DNA from: Arcuatula senhousia
Lineage: Eukaryota > Mollusca > Bivalvia > Mytilida > Mytilidae
NCBI GenBank assembly: GCA_963971305.1
Contig: OZ020306.1
Location: 5,634,842 to 5,698,841, forward strand
Direction: 5' to 3'
Length of the DNA: 64,000 nucleotides
In this document: in pieces, positions 13,570 to 26,915 of the stretch
How positions within the stretch are numbered: the stretch's first letter is position 1
Layout: each line of letters opens with the position of its first letter
Program-made: the position numbers and the translations under genes
Notes under the pieces: generated by a model
The model's input: only the letters and a program-made list of their open reading frames with translations
What the model was told of the DNA's origin: nothing
Databases searched by the model: none

Positions 13570-13840
13570 TAATAAACTGGATTTGACACGCTGAATGGAC
13601 TATTGGCAACGCGACGGGTGTGCTATAGCAAGCAGGAACTGCTTACTCTTCCGGAGCACCTGAGTTCACTCTTGTTTCGACTGGAGTTCGCGTTGTTGAT
13701 TGATATTCAGTTGTTTTGTGTTTCCATGTTTTACGTGTTGTCTGTTTTGTCCCGTTCTTGTTTGTGTTTACTGGTTTAGTCTCTGCCCTTTCGGACTTTT
13801 GACATTCGGATACCCCATTGGTACCTCTGCTTCTTTCACA
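13570..13840 (+). repeat. Retroelement 3' tail, solo full-length copy
   Basis: The most complete tail copy, on the plus strand. It starts at CTGGATTTGACACGCTGAAT, passes the AAGCAG-GAA-CTGCTT hairpin and ends at GGTACCTCTGCTTCTTT. No RT sequence precedes it. Confidence 0.8.
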
Positions 13841-15084
13841 TAATAAAGCTCCTTATATATTTTGGTACAATTATAACATTATAACATAAGCTGGTGAAAT
13901 ATATAGAAATATAGATGTTACCAATTCAGAGTCCATACACAGCACAAACATGCATCATGCATATGAATAATTGATAATTTGTCTTTAATGTTGCCTAAAA
14001 TTAAGCTAAGACAGACCCCTATCAATTCATGAATAATATATTTTAAATGAAAAGGACAAAAAGCAAAAGGTGCATTTCATGTCATAACTCATCCTTTTGT
14101 GTCTGAAGATAACAGAGGCAAAAAAAAGACAGGTCCTGAAGTTTAACTTTCTTTGAAATGCGTGTAAAAAGAAAATTCTGAATACAGAAATTCTAATTTT
14201 AACACTCACAAGTATTTACTTCCACCAAAATAATCAAACATTGTCTTCGAAATAAATCACATCAAAGAATAAAAACTTTACATTCAGTAGAGAAAAAAAT
14301 TGAATAAAGAATGTGTGGTCTTAAATTGAAATTTTGTCCAGTGCAAGAAAAAGATCCTTTTCATATGTAAGATTCAATATTACTTTTATTGATGCAATTT
14401 TAAAGACGACTTTTTCTACATAAAATGACATGAAAAAAGCAAGAATTGTACATAGATTTAAATAATTTAATTTGACAAAAATTTCTGACAAAAAATGTCT
14501 ATCAATAATATGTTTGAAACGTTCACTGTAATCATGCCTTTTTACATTTTTTCCACAACAAACAGTATCACGCTTAATTTGCTGCTTTTTAAGTGCATTG
14601 TCTTTTTTATCTCCAGATCAGAAAGTTTCACGATAAAGGCATGTGGTTTATATTTCTCACTTGGATCATCATTAGATTGGCAATTTCTGTCGAATTAAGA
14701 AAGGCGCCATGCGACAGTGAACCGAATAATTATTCAAAACTTTTCTTGGATTTTTTTTTACATTTCAAAATACACAAAAGACAAACCACAAGTGAGCGAT
14801 ACAATAAAATTAACAACAAAGTTTAAAAAATATATATTAATGAAATATTAAGTAAAATTAATTAATTCTTTAGTGCAAAATTACACCCATAAGGGTCAAG
14901 CAATACAAAGAGTAACAAACATAGAACATATAAACAGTTTCAATAACACATTCACTCAAATAAGAAAAAAATATTATGTAGCATTAAGCATTAGCTGACA
15001 TGGACTTGTTTCTCAATTCTAATGACTGTTGAATAAAGTCACACAGATCAGCCAATTAAGCATTAAATATTTTTTTTAAATACA
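13841..15084. other. Intergenic, nothing recognised
   Basis: AT-rich. Two overlapping short frames at 14495-14826 lack motifs and look like chance. Confidence 0.5.
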
Positions 15085-15175
15085 GTACCAAATAAAGGTA
15101 ATAACAAAACTACCGAACTTGAATGATCAATCTCATAGTCCAGAGAAAATGACAAAAACGAATCAGTCATACCGG
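15085..15175 (-). repeat. Dispersed repeat family G, copy 3
   Basis: This is the reverse complement of the block at about 44650-44740. CTACCGAACTTGAATGATCA and CCAGAGAAAATGACAAAAAC correspond closely to the 44.7 kb copy, making it one of the best conserved pairs of this family. Confidence 0.7.
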
Positions 15176-15429
15176 AGAATAACGAGTATAAAACGATTAA
15201 TTTGGTTATGCTGTATATCTATAATTAAAGGAGTAACATCTCATCAGTGGCATTTGAATCAAAACATTGGAAAGTATTGAATGATACTACTGCTGGAACA
15301 GACAAACCTACCTGAAAACTTCTCATTTACTGGACTCAAAGTGTCCAGTATTTTTAGAAATTCAGTATAAATTCAGTATTATCATTTTTGTAGAAAATCA
15401 AGTAAAATTAAGATAGTGTGCAGTAAAAT

Positions 15430-17580
15430 CAAATAGCACAAAGTGTGCAGTAAAATCAAATAGTACAAACATTGAAGTAAACAAGACAACACTTTATATC
15501 TGTGTTGTAGATATCTGGCTTTACTAGTGTATTCAAATAGTACAACCATTGAAGAAAACAAGACAACACTTTACATCGGTGTTGTATATATCTGGCTTTA
15601 CTAGTGTATTCAAATAGTACAACCATTGAAGAAAACAAGACAACACTTTACATCGGTGTTGTATATATCTGGCTTTACTAGTGTATTCAAATAGTACAAA
15701 CATTGAAGAAAACAAGACAACACTTTATATCGGTGTTGTATATATCTGGCTTCATTGAAGAAAACAAGACAACATACTAGTGTATTCAAATAGTACAAAC
15801 ATTGAAAACAAGACAACACTTTATATCTGTGTTGTATATATCTGGCTTTACTAGTGTATTCAAATAGTACAAACATTGAAGAAAACAAGACAACATACTA
15901 GCGTATTCAAATAGTACAAACATTGAAGAAAACAAGACAACATACTAGTGTATTCAAATAGTACAAACATTGAAGAAAACAAGACAACACTTTATATCTG
16001 TGTTGTATATATCTGGCTTTACTAGTGTATTCAAATAGTACAAACATTGAAGAAAACAAGACTACATACTAGACAGTGTATTCAAATAGTACAAACATTG
16101 AAGAAAACAAGACAACACTTTATATCGGTGTTGTATATATCTGGCTTTACTAGTGTATTTAAATAGTACAAACATTGAAGAAAACAAGACAACATACTAG
16201 TGTATTCAAATAGTACAAACATTGAAGAAAACAAGACAACATACTAGCGTATTCAAATAGTACAAACATTGAAGAAAACAAGACAACATACTAGTGTATT
16301 CAAATAGTACAAACATTGAAAACAAGACAACACTTTATATCTGTGTTGTATATATCTGGCTTTACTAGTGTATTCAAATAGTACAAACATTGAAGAAAAC
16401 AAGACTACATACTAGACAGTGTATTCAAATAGTACAAACATTGAAGAAAACAAGACAACACTTTATATCGGTGTTGTATATATCTGGCTTTACTAGTGTA
16501 TTCAAATAGTACAAACATTGAAGAAAACAAGACAACATACTAGTTTATTCAAATAGTACAAACATTGAAGAAAACAAGATACTAGTGTATTCAAATAGTA
16601 CAAACATTGAAGAAAACAAAAAGACAACATACTAGTTTATTCAAATAGTACAAACATTGAAGAAAACAAGACAAGATACTAGTGTATTCAAATAGTACAA
16701 ACATTGAAGAAAACAAGACAACATACTAGTTTATTCAAATAGTACAAACTGTGAAAAACACAAGACAACACTTTATATCTGTGTTGTATATATCTGGCTT
16801 TACAAGTGTATTCAAATAGTACAAACATTGAAGAAAACAAGACAACACTTTATATCTGTGTTGTATATATCTGGCTTTAATAGTGTATTCAAATAGTACA
16901 AACATTGAAGAAAACAAGACAACATACTAGTGTATTCAAATAGTACAAACATTGAAGAAAACAAGACAACATACTAGTTTATTCAAATAGTACAAACATT
17001 GAAGAAAACAAGATACTAGTGTATTCAAATAGTACAAACATTGAAGAAAACAAGACAACATACTAGTTTATTCAAATAGTACAAACATTGAAGAAAACAA
17101 GACAAGATACTAGTGTATTCAAATAGTACAAACATTGAAGAAAACAAGACAACATACTAGTTTATTCAAATAGTACAAACATTGAAGAAAACAAGACAAC
17201 ACTTTATATCTGTGTTGTATATATCTGGCTTTACTATAGTGTATTCAAATAGTACAAACATTGAAGAAAACAAGACAACATACTAGTATATTTAAATAGA
17301 ACAAACATTGAACAAAACATGACAACATACTTGTGTATTCAAATAGTACAAACATTGAACAAAACATGACAACATACTTGTGTATTCAAATAGTACAAAC
17401 ATTGAACAAAACATGACAACATACTTGTGTATTCAAATAGTACAAACATTGAACAAAACATGACAACATACTTGTGTATTCAGGTAGTACAAACATTAAA
17501 GAAAACAAGACAACATACTAGTGCATTAAAATAGTACGAACATTGAAGAAAACAAGACAACACTTTATATCTGTGTTGGA
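15430..17580. repeat. Satellite array with 77-bp and ~47-bp unit types
   Basis: About 2.15 kb of tandem units built on TATTCAAATAGTACAAACAT followed by TGAAGAAAACAAGACAACA. A long unit (77 bp) adds CTTTATATCTGTGTTGTATA and a TCTGGCTTTACTAG block. A short unit (about 47 bp, with a 42-bp variant) jumps straight to TACTAGTGT. The array opens with long units, then alternates in composite blocks: a rare ACTACATACTAGACAGTG variant recurs 343 bp apart, and an AAACAAGATACTAGT variant recurs about 430 bp apart. The right end (about 17290-17500) is a run of a diverged subtype carrying GAACAAAACATGACAAC. Open frames on the minus strand are a by-product of the periodicity. Confidence 0.95.
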
Positions 17581-18911
17581 AATATGAATGCAAGATGATT
17601 TATTCTTTTACGAAAATTGTCATCTTGATGTCAAATTATAGTTAAGTTACAGATTTCTTAACTACTCTAAATGCAAACACAAATCGCACTTGTAGCTTCA
17701 TTAAACCTTTGTTTTGTATTTATTTTACATCACAAGTTAAAGAGCATCAAGACTAGAGTCTCCAGAGACTGATATCCACAAGTTTGAAATGTCTTTTTCA
17801 CGTCTCTTCTGTAATAACATCATCCTGATGTACAGTTTTCTTCCCTCGTGTGGATTTCCAATAAAGTTGCAATTTGTTTGACTGTCAAGAAATTAATGAC
17901 CTTAAGACGATCCAGTGACAAACATAAGATTTTCTATTATAGAGTGTTCTCAACTCATTCCAAGAAACACTATCTAAAAACGCAATCTGCTCGCGAATAA
18001 TTCCTGGCGCCAAAATCTCATTGCATCGTAATACTGATAGTTACATTTCATCGGTATGACACCGTATAGGAATCAATAAAGTCACGTCTGATCAGAGTGA
18101 TTGTTTTCTTGGAATCATTTCATTTCTTTATGGTGTATATTAATACAATTATAGTCTTTTGGTGAGGACAATACATGTTTTTATTGACTCCAGAAAAACT
18201 ATGTTGACTGAGGAAGAAGTCTATAATTGCTTTATAATAATATTTTTTGATTTTTCGACACTGTGTCTCAGATGTTCAATATATTATAAAAATTATTACT
18301 TTTCTACTATAAATGTATCAATTTTAACTCTAACAATTAATAATAGAACAATAATGTTGTTATTACTAATAAGTGTATAACCAAACAAGTTTCAAAAATA
18401 AAAGTCATTTAAATAAAGTTTTGATTCATATGAGAATCACTTTCTAATTTTAGAAAGTCTTAGTCTGCAAAGCAATCTTTTTTTTTTAGAAAAACATAGT
18501 CCTTCAACTTTCTAAGTACTATTTTTAGAAAGTTGTATGCTACCAACTATTTACATTTTAATCAGGTGACCTTTTTTACCAATGACAGTTTCTGAATTAT
18601 ACAATATTATAATACTTGACATTAACAAAATAAGTAAGCAGATTATACATAAAAAATAAAATATTTTCTTCAAAATAAAAAAAAAATACTTTGCGAAAAA
18701 AGTCTTGTAAAATAGACACGCTCTTGCTGTCCCAGTCTTGAGTTTTAGTTGGTTTGTCACACGGCATTGAGTATAAGTCTTATAGTCTTATATATAGATA
18801 TATATAGATATAGTCTTATAAAGGTGTGCTAATGAGGCAAAATCACGAAAAGGCCATGGTAAAATCGGTAGATATAAAATCATCAATTAAAAACTAACCA
18901 CACACCATACA
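17581..18911. other. Intergenic, with small palindromes
   Basis: No gene. It holds two related palindromes at 18439-18458 and 18505-18535, and an AT palindromic stretch near 18780-18825 built from TATAGTCTTATA and TATATAGATATA. Confidence 0.5.
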
Positions 18912-19555
18912 GGGGCGGTGTTCTCGAAAGTATCCTAAAATTTGTCTAAAGACGCGTCCAAAGTCAAATTTTGAGACCTAGTTTGGACCATCTTTAGACC
19001 ATCCTAATCTGTTTCTTGAAACCATCTTAGACGCGTCTTTTGTTAGGACGTCTCAATATAGATTTAATAATTTTTAATTGAAACAAAATTAAATAATTAA
19101 CTTTTAAACAATATATTCACCTGAATGTACACCAAAAGGGCTATGATTTGAATGCTTAAACTAAAAGTCAACATGTAATTAGCTACTATTCTTATTTTAA
19201 AATCATAACAACGTTGTCCTAAAATAATTGAAACAACATACAGGGTCATTGAAGTATGTAAAAATAAGTTCAAAGTTTATAATCATGCATGATGCCTTGA
19301 ATACAAGTTAATCGATGATTAAATATCATTAGGTGAACACATGGACAAAATGTAGCGAGTTTTAGTGTATAAAATATGTAAAATGTGAGATTGGATGGTC
19401 TAAAGACATCAAATTTGGTGTCTTAGTTTTTATCCTAAAAAGAGACAAAAGTTTAAAATAGGACTGCTTCGAGAACACGACTTAAGACTGTGACGAGTCT
19501 TTAGATGGTCTATAGACACGTCTTAGTCCTAAGATAGCTTCGAGAACACCGCCCC
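18912..19555. mobile_element. Non-autonomous TIR element (~644 bp)
   Basis: The ends are inverted repeats: GGGGCGGTGTTCTCGAA at 18912 and its exact complement TTCGAGAACACCGCCCC ending at 19555, with similarity continuing inward (ATCCTAA versus ATCTTAG, then GACGCGTC and GACCATC motifs). A second inward copy of CGAGAACACGACTTA lies near 19470. There is no transposase frame. I could not identify a convincing target-site duplication (flanks CATACA and AGGTTT), so the superfamily is left open. Confidence 0.75.
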
Positions 19556-22404
19556 AGGTTTTCTACAATATAATGGATTAATGCAGTTAATCCAAACTAA
19601 ATTCACGGGGATTATTAATTGTTACTTCGGTCGATGTGCTATTCTGTTTACCAGTAACAAAATTAGTGATAATTTCCTCAAATTTACAAAAACTTTGTTC
19701 TTGTTTTCAACCAAAAGTAAAGATAGATAATATCGTTAATAAAAGGGTCATGTTTTAGTTAAATGTTGAGTGTTGTCTGTCTCCAGATAGACTTTGTTCT
19801 GAGATTGAAAGTGTCTTTGATGTACACAGTCTATTTTTGCTTTGAAGGGTTTCAAAATATTAATTGAATATAGTGTGACAAAACCAAACTACAATATATG
19901 ATTAGACAAGTTTATAACAAGATCAGTCACAGGACAACACTAACAAAACCTAACGTAATCAGTTAATTAATTATGCATTAAAAGTTGCCTGCCATCATAA
20001 TGGCGAGTACTACTCCAGCCAATACAGTATATCTATTTTTTTTTAAACAATGGTCTGCTCATAGAGCATCATGTGAACCAAGATATTTAGACGGTGAAAC
20101 ACCCAATGAAAGGAGTACCAAGATAACGCAAATGTTCTACAACGAAATTAAATTCGGAAAAGATGATAACGGCTATCGAACTTTTAGAACTTATTTGCTG
20201 TTTCGGCATATGTCTATATCATCTACCACGGGTATGCACCCAAAAATCCTTACGACGAACGAATGTCTGAATATTCTGTTGATTTTGTTTTCGACCAAAA
20301 TATACTGTCTTCAGTTTCAATGTGTTTTCCATCTATTTCCTTATAAGGTCATTAATCATTAATATTTTAAAGATATCTAATTATCAAAAATTAAGCTTAC
20401 ACCGAAAATACATTTTTATGTGAAGCTATTAAAAAATCGACAACTTAAAACAAATTTCCATCCGCTAAAAGTTGATTGCATGGAATCGATGAGTTCTTAT
20501 CCAAGAATGTCTATCTTCTTAAAGATCTCCTTTGACAAATTTACTGCGATTCACTCATGTCAAAGACGTTACATAATTTTCACTGTTTTCACATCCAATC
20601 TCCATGATGGCAGCTTCGACGCAGATAACGTCACTTCCCTGATTGAGTTCAAACCGACAACGCGACCTTGTTATGACCTTAATGTTTTGTGGGAAGTAAC
20701 GTAAATACCCACAGCATTAATGACAAGAGAAATCTTCTTGTATCTAAGATGCTATATTTTAGAAGACCTGTTTTAGGACTTGATCACGGTTATTTGTGCG
20801 TTTTAGATTGGTAAGATCGATGACAACAGATGACTGGTTGGTTTGGTGTGTTCATTTGTTTGATGCTAACTCGATAGCATGACAGTATTACCATTCATTT
20901 TTCATTCTAGCCTGCAAACTTCCAAATTTGTTTTAGAATATTGATATTTGAAGAATATTAATGGAGCATCAATGTTTTGAAATAGGAAAACAATAGATAC
21001 TTGAATCCATGAAAACTTGATGGATTCTTACGTATACAATTTTTTAATGATTTAAATCGGGTGATTGATTGCTACTGTAAAGTATCATCATTTTGGGATC
21101 CTTTTCTCTAACACATGTCCGATAAACCCAAGGTGGTGAGGAACATTATGGAGAGAAAACTGAACCTCTGCTCATAATGTAACAATATTGTCACCGGTCT
21201 GGTGCAGATGTTTATGATATGTAAGCATATCTGAAGTCCTATTATCAAAATATCAGGTAACACGACAGGTAAAATTGGAAAGTTATTGAATACATATTGT
21301 TTTTGTCTTTTTATTTGATTTTTCATGTGTATTGATTCTTAATTTCATTTTTTCATTGTTTCATAATTTGATTAAAAGCTGCATATAAAACAATCGCCAA
21401 TAAAAATACTACAGATTATCAAACATTTCTACATAGGTCAATATTTACAATATTTGAATGCCACATGGGTACTCCTTTGTGTCTTCCATAGAAACATTAA
21501 AACTTATTTTCAATCTTGCGTGTGATTAAAACAAATATCAGTAGTTATAAAGAAAAGATTTATTTATCAAGTCACAGAAAACCAATTAAATAGTTATGAT
21601 ATCAACTTTATATGCTGTTTCAATATTACTAGAAGTGACAACTCGAACACTAACGTATAATTTCAGATCATTATATCATATTTTGCATACATCGTGGGTT
21701 TAAGGCGCCAGTTTTAGGAGGCAAAGCCTTAATTTGGCGATATTATCAATTCTAGAAACCTAGTGATTGAAGATGGAACATAAGAGTTTATGTGAAGGAT
21801 AGAAGATGTAAATTATGTGTTATTCTATTGACTTTGGCACCTCTAGTCTGAATCTTTGATTGGGTAGCTTTACTTTCTACAACAAGACGTAACATTAACA
21901 ACATATTTTCATTTTGTCTCTATCCTTAAGCTGTCAAAATTACATTAGACACTGCCATGTCTTAAACATGCATACAATTCATCAAAATAATAGCAGCTTC
22001 TTCTATTTTGATGTGTATTGTCCAATTATTATTTTGGAATAATAAATACATTAGTCAGGGCCATAATGTTATATTTGAGAATTTGTAATAAAAAGCAAAA
22101 CTTTTCTTTTTAAGGACTGGTCCAAATACAATGGTTTGTTGCAAAGACAAGGTAACAGATATCATGATACAGAAGTTCTACAATAATTTCGTCCCAGACT
22201 CTTCCACTCTGTCTACCACGTGAGGTTCTCAAATCTAAATGTCGAACCAAAGCCTGTTCAATTTTTTGTTGTATTTTATTGGTCAATGTCATAAGCTCTA
22301 GATGTGGCCACTTCAGCTTTTCCAAATGGTTCAGTTAATTTATAAATCTGAATGCTTTATGTTTTAGGGCAAAATAAGAACTATACACAATACATTTAAA
22401 TACT
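19556..22404. other. Intergenic, nothing firmly recognised
   Basis: Two open frames, 19985-20362 (125 codons) and 20420-20704 (94 codons), lie in slightly less AT-rich sequence. Neither matches a family I recognise, shows repeats or membrane segments, or has convincing splice sites. I do not call them genes. Confidence 0.4.
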
Positions 22405-22620
22405 GTAAACAAAATTATTTTCGCGGCTACTTATTTCGCTTTTTAATGTCTGAGGGCGATTTCGTGGCTACTTATTTTCACAAATATTCATTACAACAAT
22501 TATATATTACATGTACAGCATAAAAATGAATCATTTGCGACGACTCATTTTCGCGAAATAATGTTTCTCGCAAAATTCGCGAAAAAAATCTCTCGTGAAA
22601 ATTTGTGCAGGATAGAGTAA
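22405..22620. repeat. CGCGAAA-rich dispersed-type repeat
   Basis: The left part has TTTTCGCGGCTACTTATTTC and a second GGCTACTTATTTTC. The right part has TTTTCGCGAAATAATG, TTCGCGAAAAA and TCTCGTGAAAATT. Clustered CGCGAAA and TTTCGCG motifs in otherwise AT-rich DNA suggest an old repeat with internal inverted symmetry. Ends are undefined. Confidence 0.4.
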
Positions 22621-22733
22621 TCGAATCAATATTAAAAATACACAGTTCAAGGTTGGTGTCAATAAAACTAATGTTTGTTTAATTTCATAATACAAGAATA
22701 GTACTATATGCATTCTATTTAATGAATAATAAT

Positions 22734-23467
22734 TATACCCCCACTCGTAAGAGAGGGGAATATATTGCAATCACCTTGTCCGTCTGTCCGTCCGTATGTC
22801 CGTCTGTCCGTCCGGTTTAATTTCTCTGCTTCTACTGGATTGATTGGTTTTAAATTTGGTACACAGCTTCAGCATGATGAGTTTTTCCATGCCTTCTCTT
22901 TCCAGGTTAGTCCATCATCTATTTCTTGTTTTCTGAGCCTACTTAGACTTTTTAAGGGTAACAAAATTTGAAATGTGAATTTTTTCGTAATAGTTTTCTC
23001 GGCTTCTATTGGATGGATTTGTTACAAATTTGGTACAGAGCTTCAACATCATGAGTTTTACCGTGCCCCCCTTTCCAGATCAGTCATCATCTACTTCCTG
23101 TTTTCCAAACCGGCTTAGACTTTTTAGGGTAAAAAATTTAAAATGTGAAATTTTTCGTAACAGTTTTCTCGGCTTCTACTGGATGGATTGGTTTCAAATA
23201 TGGTACACAGCTTCAGCATGATTAATTATACTGTGCCTCCCCTTTTCAGGTCAGTCCATCATCTACTTCCTGTTTTCCGAGCCGACTTAGACTTTTTATG
23301 GGTCAAAAATAGACAATTTTTTTCGTAACAGCTTTCTTGGCTTCTACAGAAGGGATTGATTTCAAATTTGGTATACAGCTTTAGTATGATGAGTTGTACC
23401 TTGCCTCCCATTTCCAGGTCAGTCAGTCATCTACTTCCTGTTTTCTGAATGGTCGAGTGGGGGTATA
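22734..23467. mobile_element. Element with ~170-bp tandem core (4 units)
   Basis: It is bounded by TATACCCCCACTC on the left and its exact complement GAGTGGGGGTATA on the right. After a CCGTCTGTCCGTCCG tract come four diverged units, each starting near GGCTTCTACTGGATGGATTG, passing AAATTTGGTACACAGCTTCA and ATCTACTTCCTGTTTTC, and ending with GACTTTTTA plus TTTTTCGTAA. Unit starts at about 22828, 23002, 23172 and 23340 give a period of 168-174 bp. There is no transposase. The architecture recalls bivalve non-autonomous elements with tandem cores (inference). Confidence 0.75.
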
Positions 23468-23728
23468 CTTAGCACGACTTTGTGCAACCCCTTGTTACCA
23501 TTCTTATAACATTTAATGAAAACTATGTTATAATATAGCTAAGTCATACATACTGCATGAATTTAGTTGATGTTGATGTTATTTGATTTCTTTTCACTTT
23601 ATACAAGAAAAGACTCTGCTTTTCCAAAGAATGTACAAGAATTGTAGAAATTAGTAATTTAACTTCCACGTATATACTTTAAACGTGTTTGTCCATTGTG
23701 GTTTTTTCTGAATTGTCGCTTGATTGTG

Positions 23729-23761
23729 GGCTGTGTCGCGTACACTTATTCCACATCTCAT
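23729..23761 (+). repeat. Dispersed 33-bp motif family T, copy 1
   Basis: GGCTGTGTCGCGTACACTTA followed by TTCCACATCTCAT. The same motif occurs near 33192, 41535, 41733 (inverted), 43051 and 51553 (inverted). The left flank TCTGAATTGTCGCTTGATTG is shared with the 43051 copy, so the repeated unit is longer than the core. Confidence 0.8.
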
Positions 23762-26289
23762 CATTTCTGATTTATATAATTCGGCGAAAACAATCATGCC
23801 AAAGTTTGAAATAAACTTAAACTGATTTTCATTTTTTTTTCAAAGCAATAATAGAACTTTACATTCTTGGCGAAAATGTTTAATATCATGGTTTAAAACA
23901 TGCCCTTCTAGGCATATTATTTCTATGAGATATTTTCCAGACAAGTTTTTTAGTATCTTGACACGAGTTTTTAAATGGTAATAGAAGAATATATGCTGAT
24001 AATTTGCCAAGAAGATTGAAATATATTGCACCGTTAATGGGTAGAGAAATGGCTGAAATAGAAACGTTGGCGTAAGAAAACATTAGATCACATTTGTGAA
24101 GATTTAAATATAGAGCACAGACACGTCTCATGAAGAATAAACTCAGAGTTACGACCATCATTTACCGACGTGATTGATAATTTCACAAATAAATCAAAAT
24201 ATTGCAATAAAAGAACGTCTCTATCATGAAAATATTATTCAAGCCCCTATGATTATCGCTAATTCCACTGATTTTATAAAATACATTGATTGTTTTAGTC
24301 AATGCGACAAGACTACACGAAAACGATGTATTATTACATTGCTTATAATTGTGGCTTGTGTGATGTATTAGATCGCGGAGCTATTCTGACATGTTGTTAG
24401 GCTGAGCTGTTCGGAAGAAGTAGTCACCATGCACTAAATTGCAAAAAGGTTAGAGAAAAACGTGGATATAGAAGCGATCATTTAATGGAAAATCAGTAAA
24501 TTCGGGACATTTTCTTGACACTTCATCGGCAAATTAAGCGCTTGATTGAAAACTATTCCTACACAACAGTACCATTTAGGGAAGTGATGCATCGACAGAG
24601 TAAAAGTTTAAGATTAGTAATGATGATGAGAAGACTTTAATCCATCTAAACCGTTGAGATAGAATGTTATTATGTCATTAGTAACGATGAGATATTTTAT
24701 AAACCTACTGTAATAACTTGTTACTTTGACAGAGATCGGGAGTGATGGATAGTACACTTCAGAGGAGAAGACGTGACGAGAACTCACTATATAGACTGTT
24801 AGCGCCACCTTCTGAGGGTCTATTGAAGCAGCACTACGTTTTGGGAGACAGAAGAGAGCATACAGTATAAAAAGAATTATGGACATAAGCACTTGAAGAC
24901 TGACGACACCTAGCTCCCACTTTATTCAGAATCATACCTTCCTATTTGGGGTGATTGAAGTGAAATGATGATATACACAATCAGCCTAACTTTCTAGTTA
25001 TGCTACAAGATGGTGCGAACTACTTTTTGGAGACTCAACGACAAATAAATATTGACCCAGCCGCTCTAACTGGATGACGGGTTTTAACCTAAGCGATACC
25101 AATGACTTGACTAGATAAATTCGTTATTAAAAGAAACATCACTACCTACTGGGATACAGAGGAGAGATAACATTTAATACAAAATAAGCTTTATATATAT
25201 ACTGGGAGACTGACGAAAACATTCAGAATCATCCCCCCCAGTGGCTGAAGATTGAAAAGAACTGATTATATAAACAAACAGCGCTACCAGCTGGAGATTT
25301 TAATTTGCGCAATTTACTTGGAGACTGACGAAAACAAAATTGAATGTGAGCGTCATCTTTTGGAGGCTGACGAGACTCACTAGTAATTTAAGAAAAACTC
25401 CATATGCAGATTGTAAAAACCTTTTTGGGCAGCCTTGACGACAACAAATTAACGCCTGTCTAGTCACAGTGGACAGTTCTAGACCTCCTCTAACCCAAAA
25501 CAGTAACTTTCATAAAATGTTCCCCGGCCTAACACCCTGTTCTTCGTCCTGGCAGATTATACATAATTCTTGTTCCTGGCAGTATGTTCGAATAACCTAA
25601 TGTTATTTAAACTAAATTGTTTAATGCAATTTTAGGTCATTAATTTTTAAGTGGTGTGAGTTATAATCAGCAGTAAAGGTTAATCGGCAGTATTTTTATT
25701 AGAAATGGCCAATAACTCCGGAACATCCTATATATTTACTGTCATGTTTTAGAAAAGTTTTAAAATCGTCAGGATGCAGCAGACAGCTTCAAAACCGTCA
25801 GGATGTATGACAGGGTTTGATATAAACAGTTCTAGAAGTGTTAACAGAACAGTTTTAGAATATTTTCCTAACAGTTCTACTGAACACAACTGGTCAAACT
25901 CCTACTGAGCGAAGACAAATAAAATTACTATACAGACAATCAGTGCCACCAAGTGAATACAAACGATTAAAAAAAGATAAAGAATCATCATCATCTATGC
26001 TAGAGATAAGAATTATCATCAGGAAACATGTACATTTATGAGAACAACACCATTAACGATGTGTGATAAAAGCCCACTTTACAATCTTTCTGAGATTGAA
26101 ATACTGTATAGAATAAAATTTATACAGTCATTTTTTTGTCTGTAGAACTGTTTGCAGCCTAAATCACCAACACTTACCTCACAAACGAGACTAACAGTAT
26201 TGAAAAACAATGCTACTTTTTCGAAGATGGCGAGATGTTCATGCACATTTCTGTTGACCTGAAAAACATGAGATCAAAATAGGTTGAAA
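23762..26289. other. Intergenic with a degenerate repeat zone
   Basis: No gene was recognised. Between about 24730 and 25440, motifs such as GCGCCACCTTCTGAGG, AGCGCTACCAGCTGGAG, GCGTCATCTTTTGGAGG and GAGACTGACGA recur irregularly, suggesting a heavily decayed tandem repeat. A small duplication, AACCGTCAGGATG and AATCGTCAGGATG, lies near 25760-25805. Confidence 0.4.
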
Positions 26290-26915
26290 TATGGTTGAGA
26301 AAATCAATGGGTCAACGTAAGCTGCTATAGGGTTGAAAAAAAAACGAATGAAAAACATGCGGTCAACATAAGCTGCTATAGGGTTGAGAAAAACGAATGA
26401 AAAACATGCGGTCAACATACGCTGCTATAGGCTTGAGGAAAACGAATGAAAAAATGCGGTCAACATAAGTTGTTATAGGGTTGATAAAAAACGAATGAAA
26501 AACATGCAGTCAACATTAGTTGTTAAAGGGTGGAGAAAAAGTAATGAAAAACATGCGGTCAACATAAGTTGCAATAGGAGTGAAAAAAACGAATGAAAAA
26601 ATGCAATAGAGTGAGCAAATGTAATGAAAAACATGCAACATAGTTGCAAAAGAGTGAGAAAAAACTAATGAAAAATATGCGGTCAACATAAGTTGTAATA
26701 GGAGTGAAAAAAAAACGAATGAAAAAATGCAATAGAGTGAGCAAAAGTAATGAAAAACATGGGGTCAACATAGTTGCAAAAGAGTGAGAAAAAACTAATG
26801 AAAAAATATGCGGTCAACATAAGTTGTAATAGGCGTATGAAAACTAATGAAAAACATGCGGTCAACACAAGTAGCAATAGGGGTGAAAAACACGAGTGAA
26901 AATAATGCACAGTAG
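26290..26915. repeat. Minisatellite, ~50-bp unit, ~12 copies
   Basis: Repeats of AATGAAAAACATGCGGTCAA then CATAAGTTGCTATAGGG and TTGAGAAAAACG. Unit starts are spaced about 47-51 bp, with deletion variants. Units near 26580-26800 are shorter and alternate two subtypes. Both strands stay open over tens of codons only because of the repetition. Confidence 0.9.

Noticed and set aside
15456..16917. Minus-strand repeat peptides (KARYIQHRYKVLSCFLQ-type)
   Set aside because: By-products of the 77-bp satellite; no gene context.
19985..20704. Two plus-strand frames of 125 and 94 codons as possible genes
   Set aside because: No recognisable domain, no splice partners and no conserved motif. The length is attainable by chance in 64 kb.
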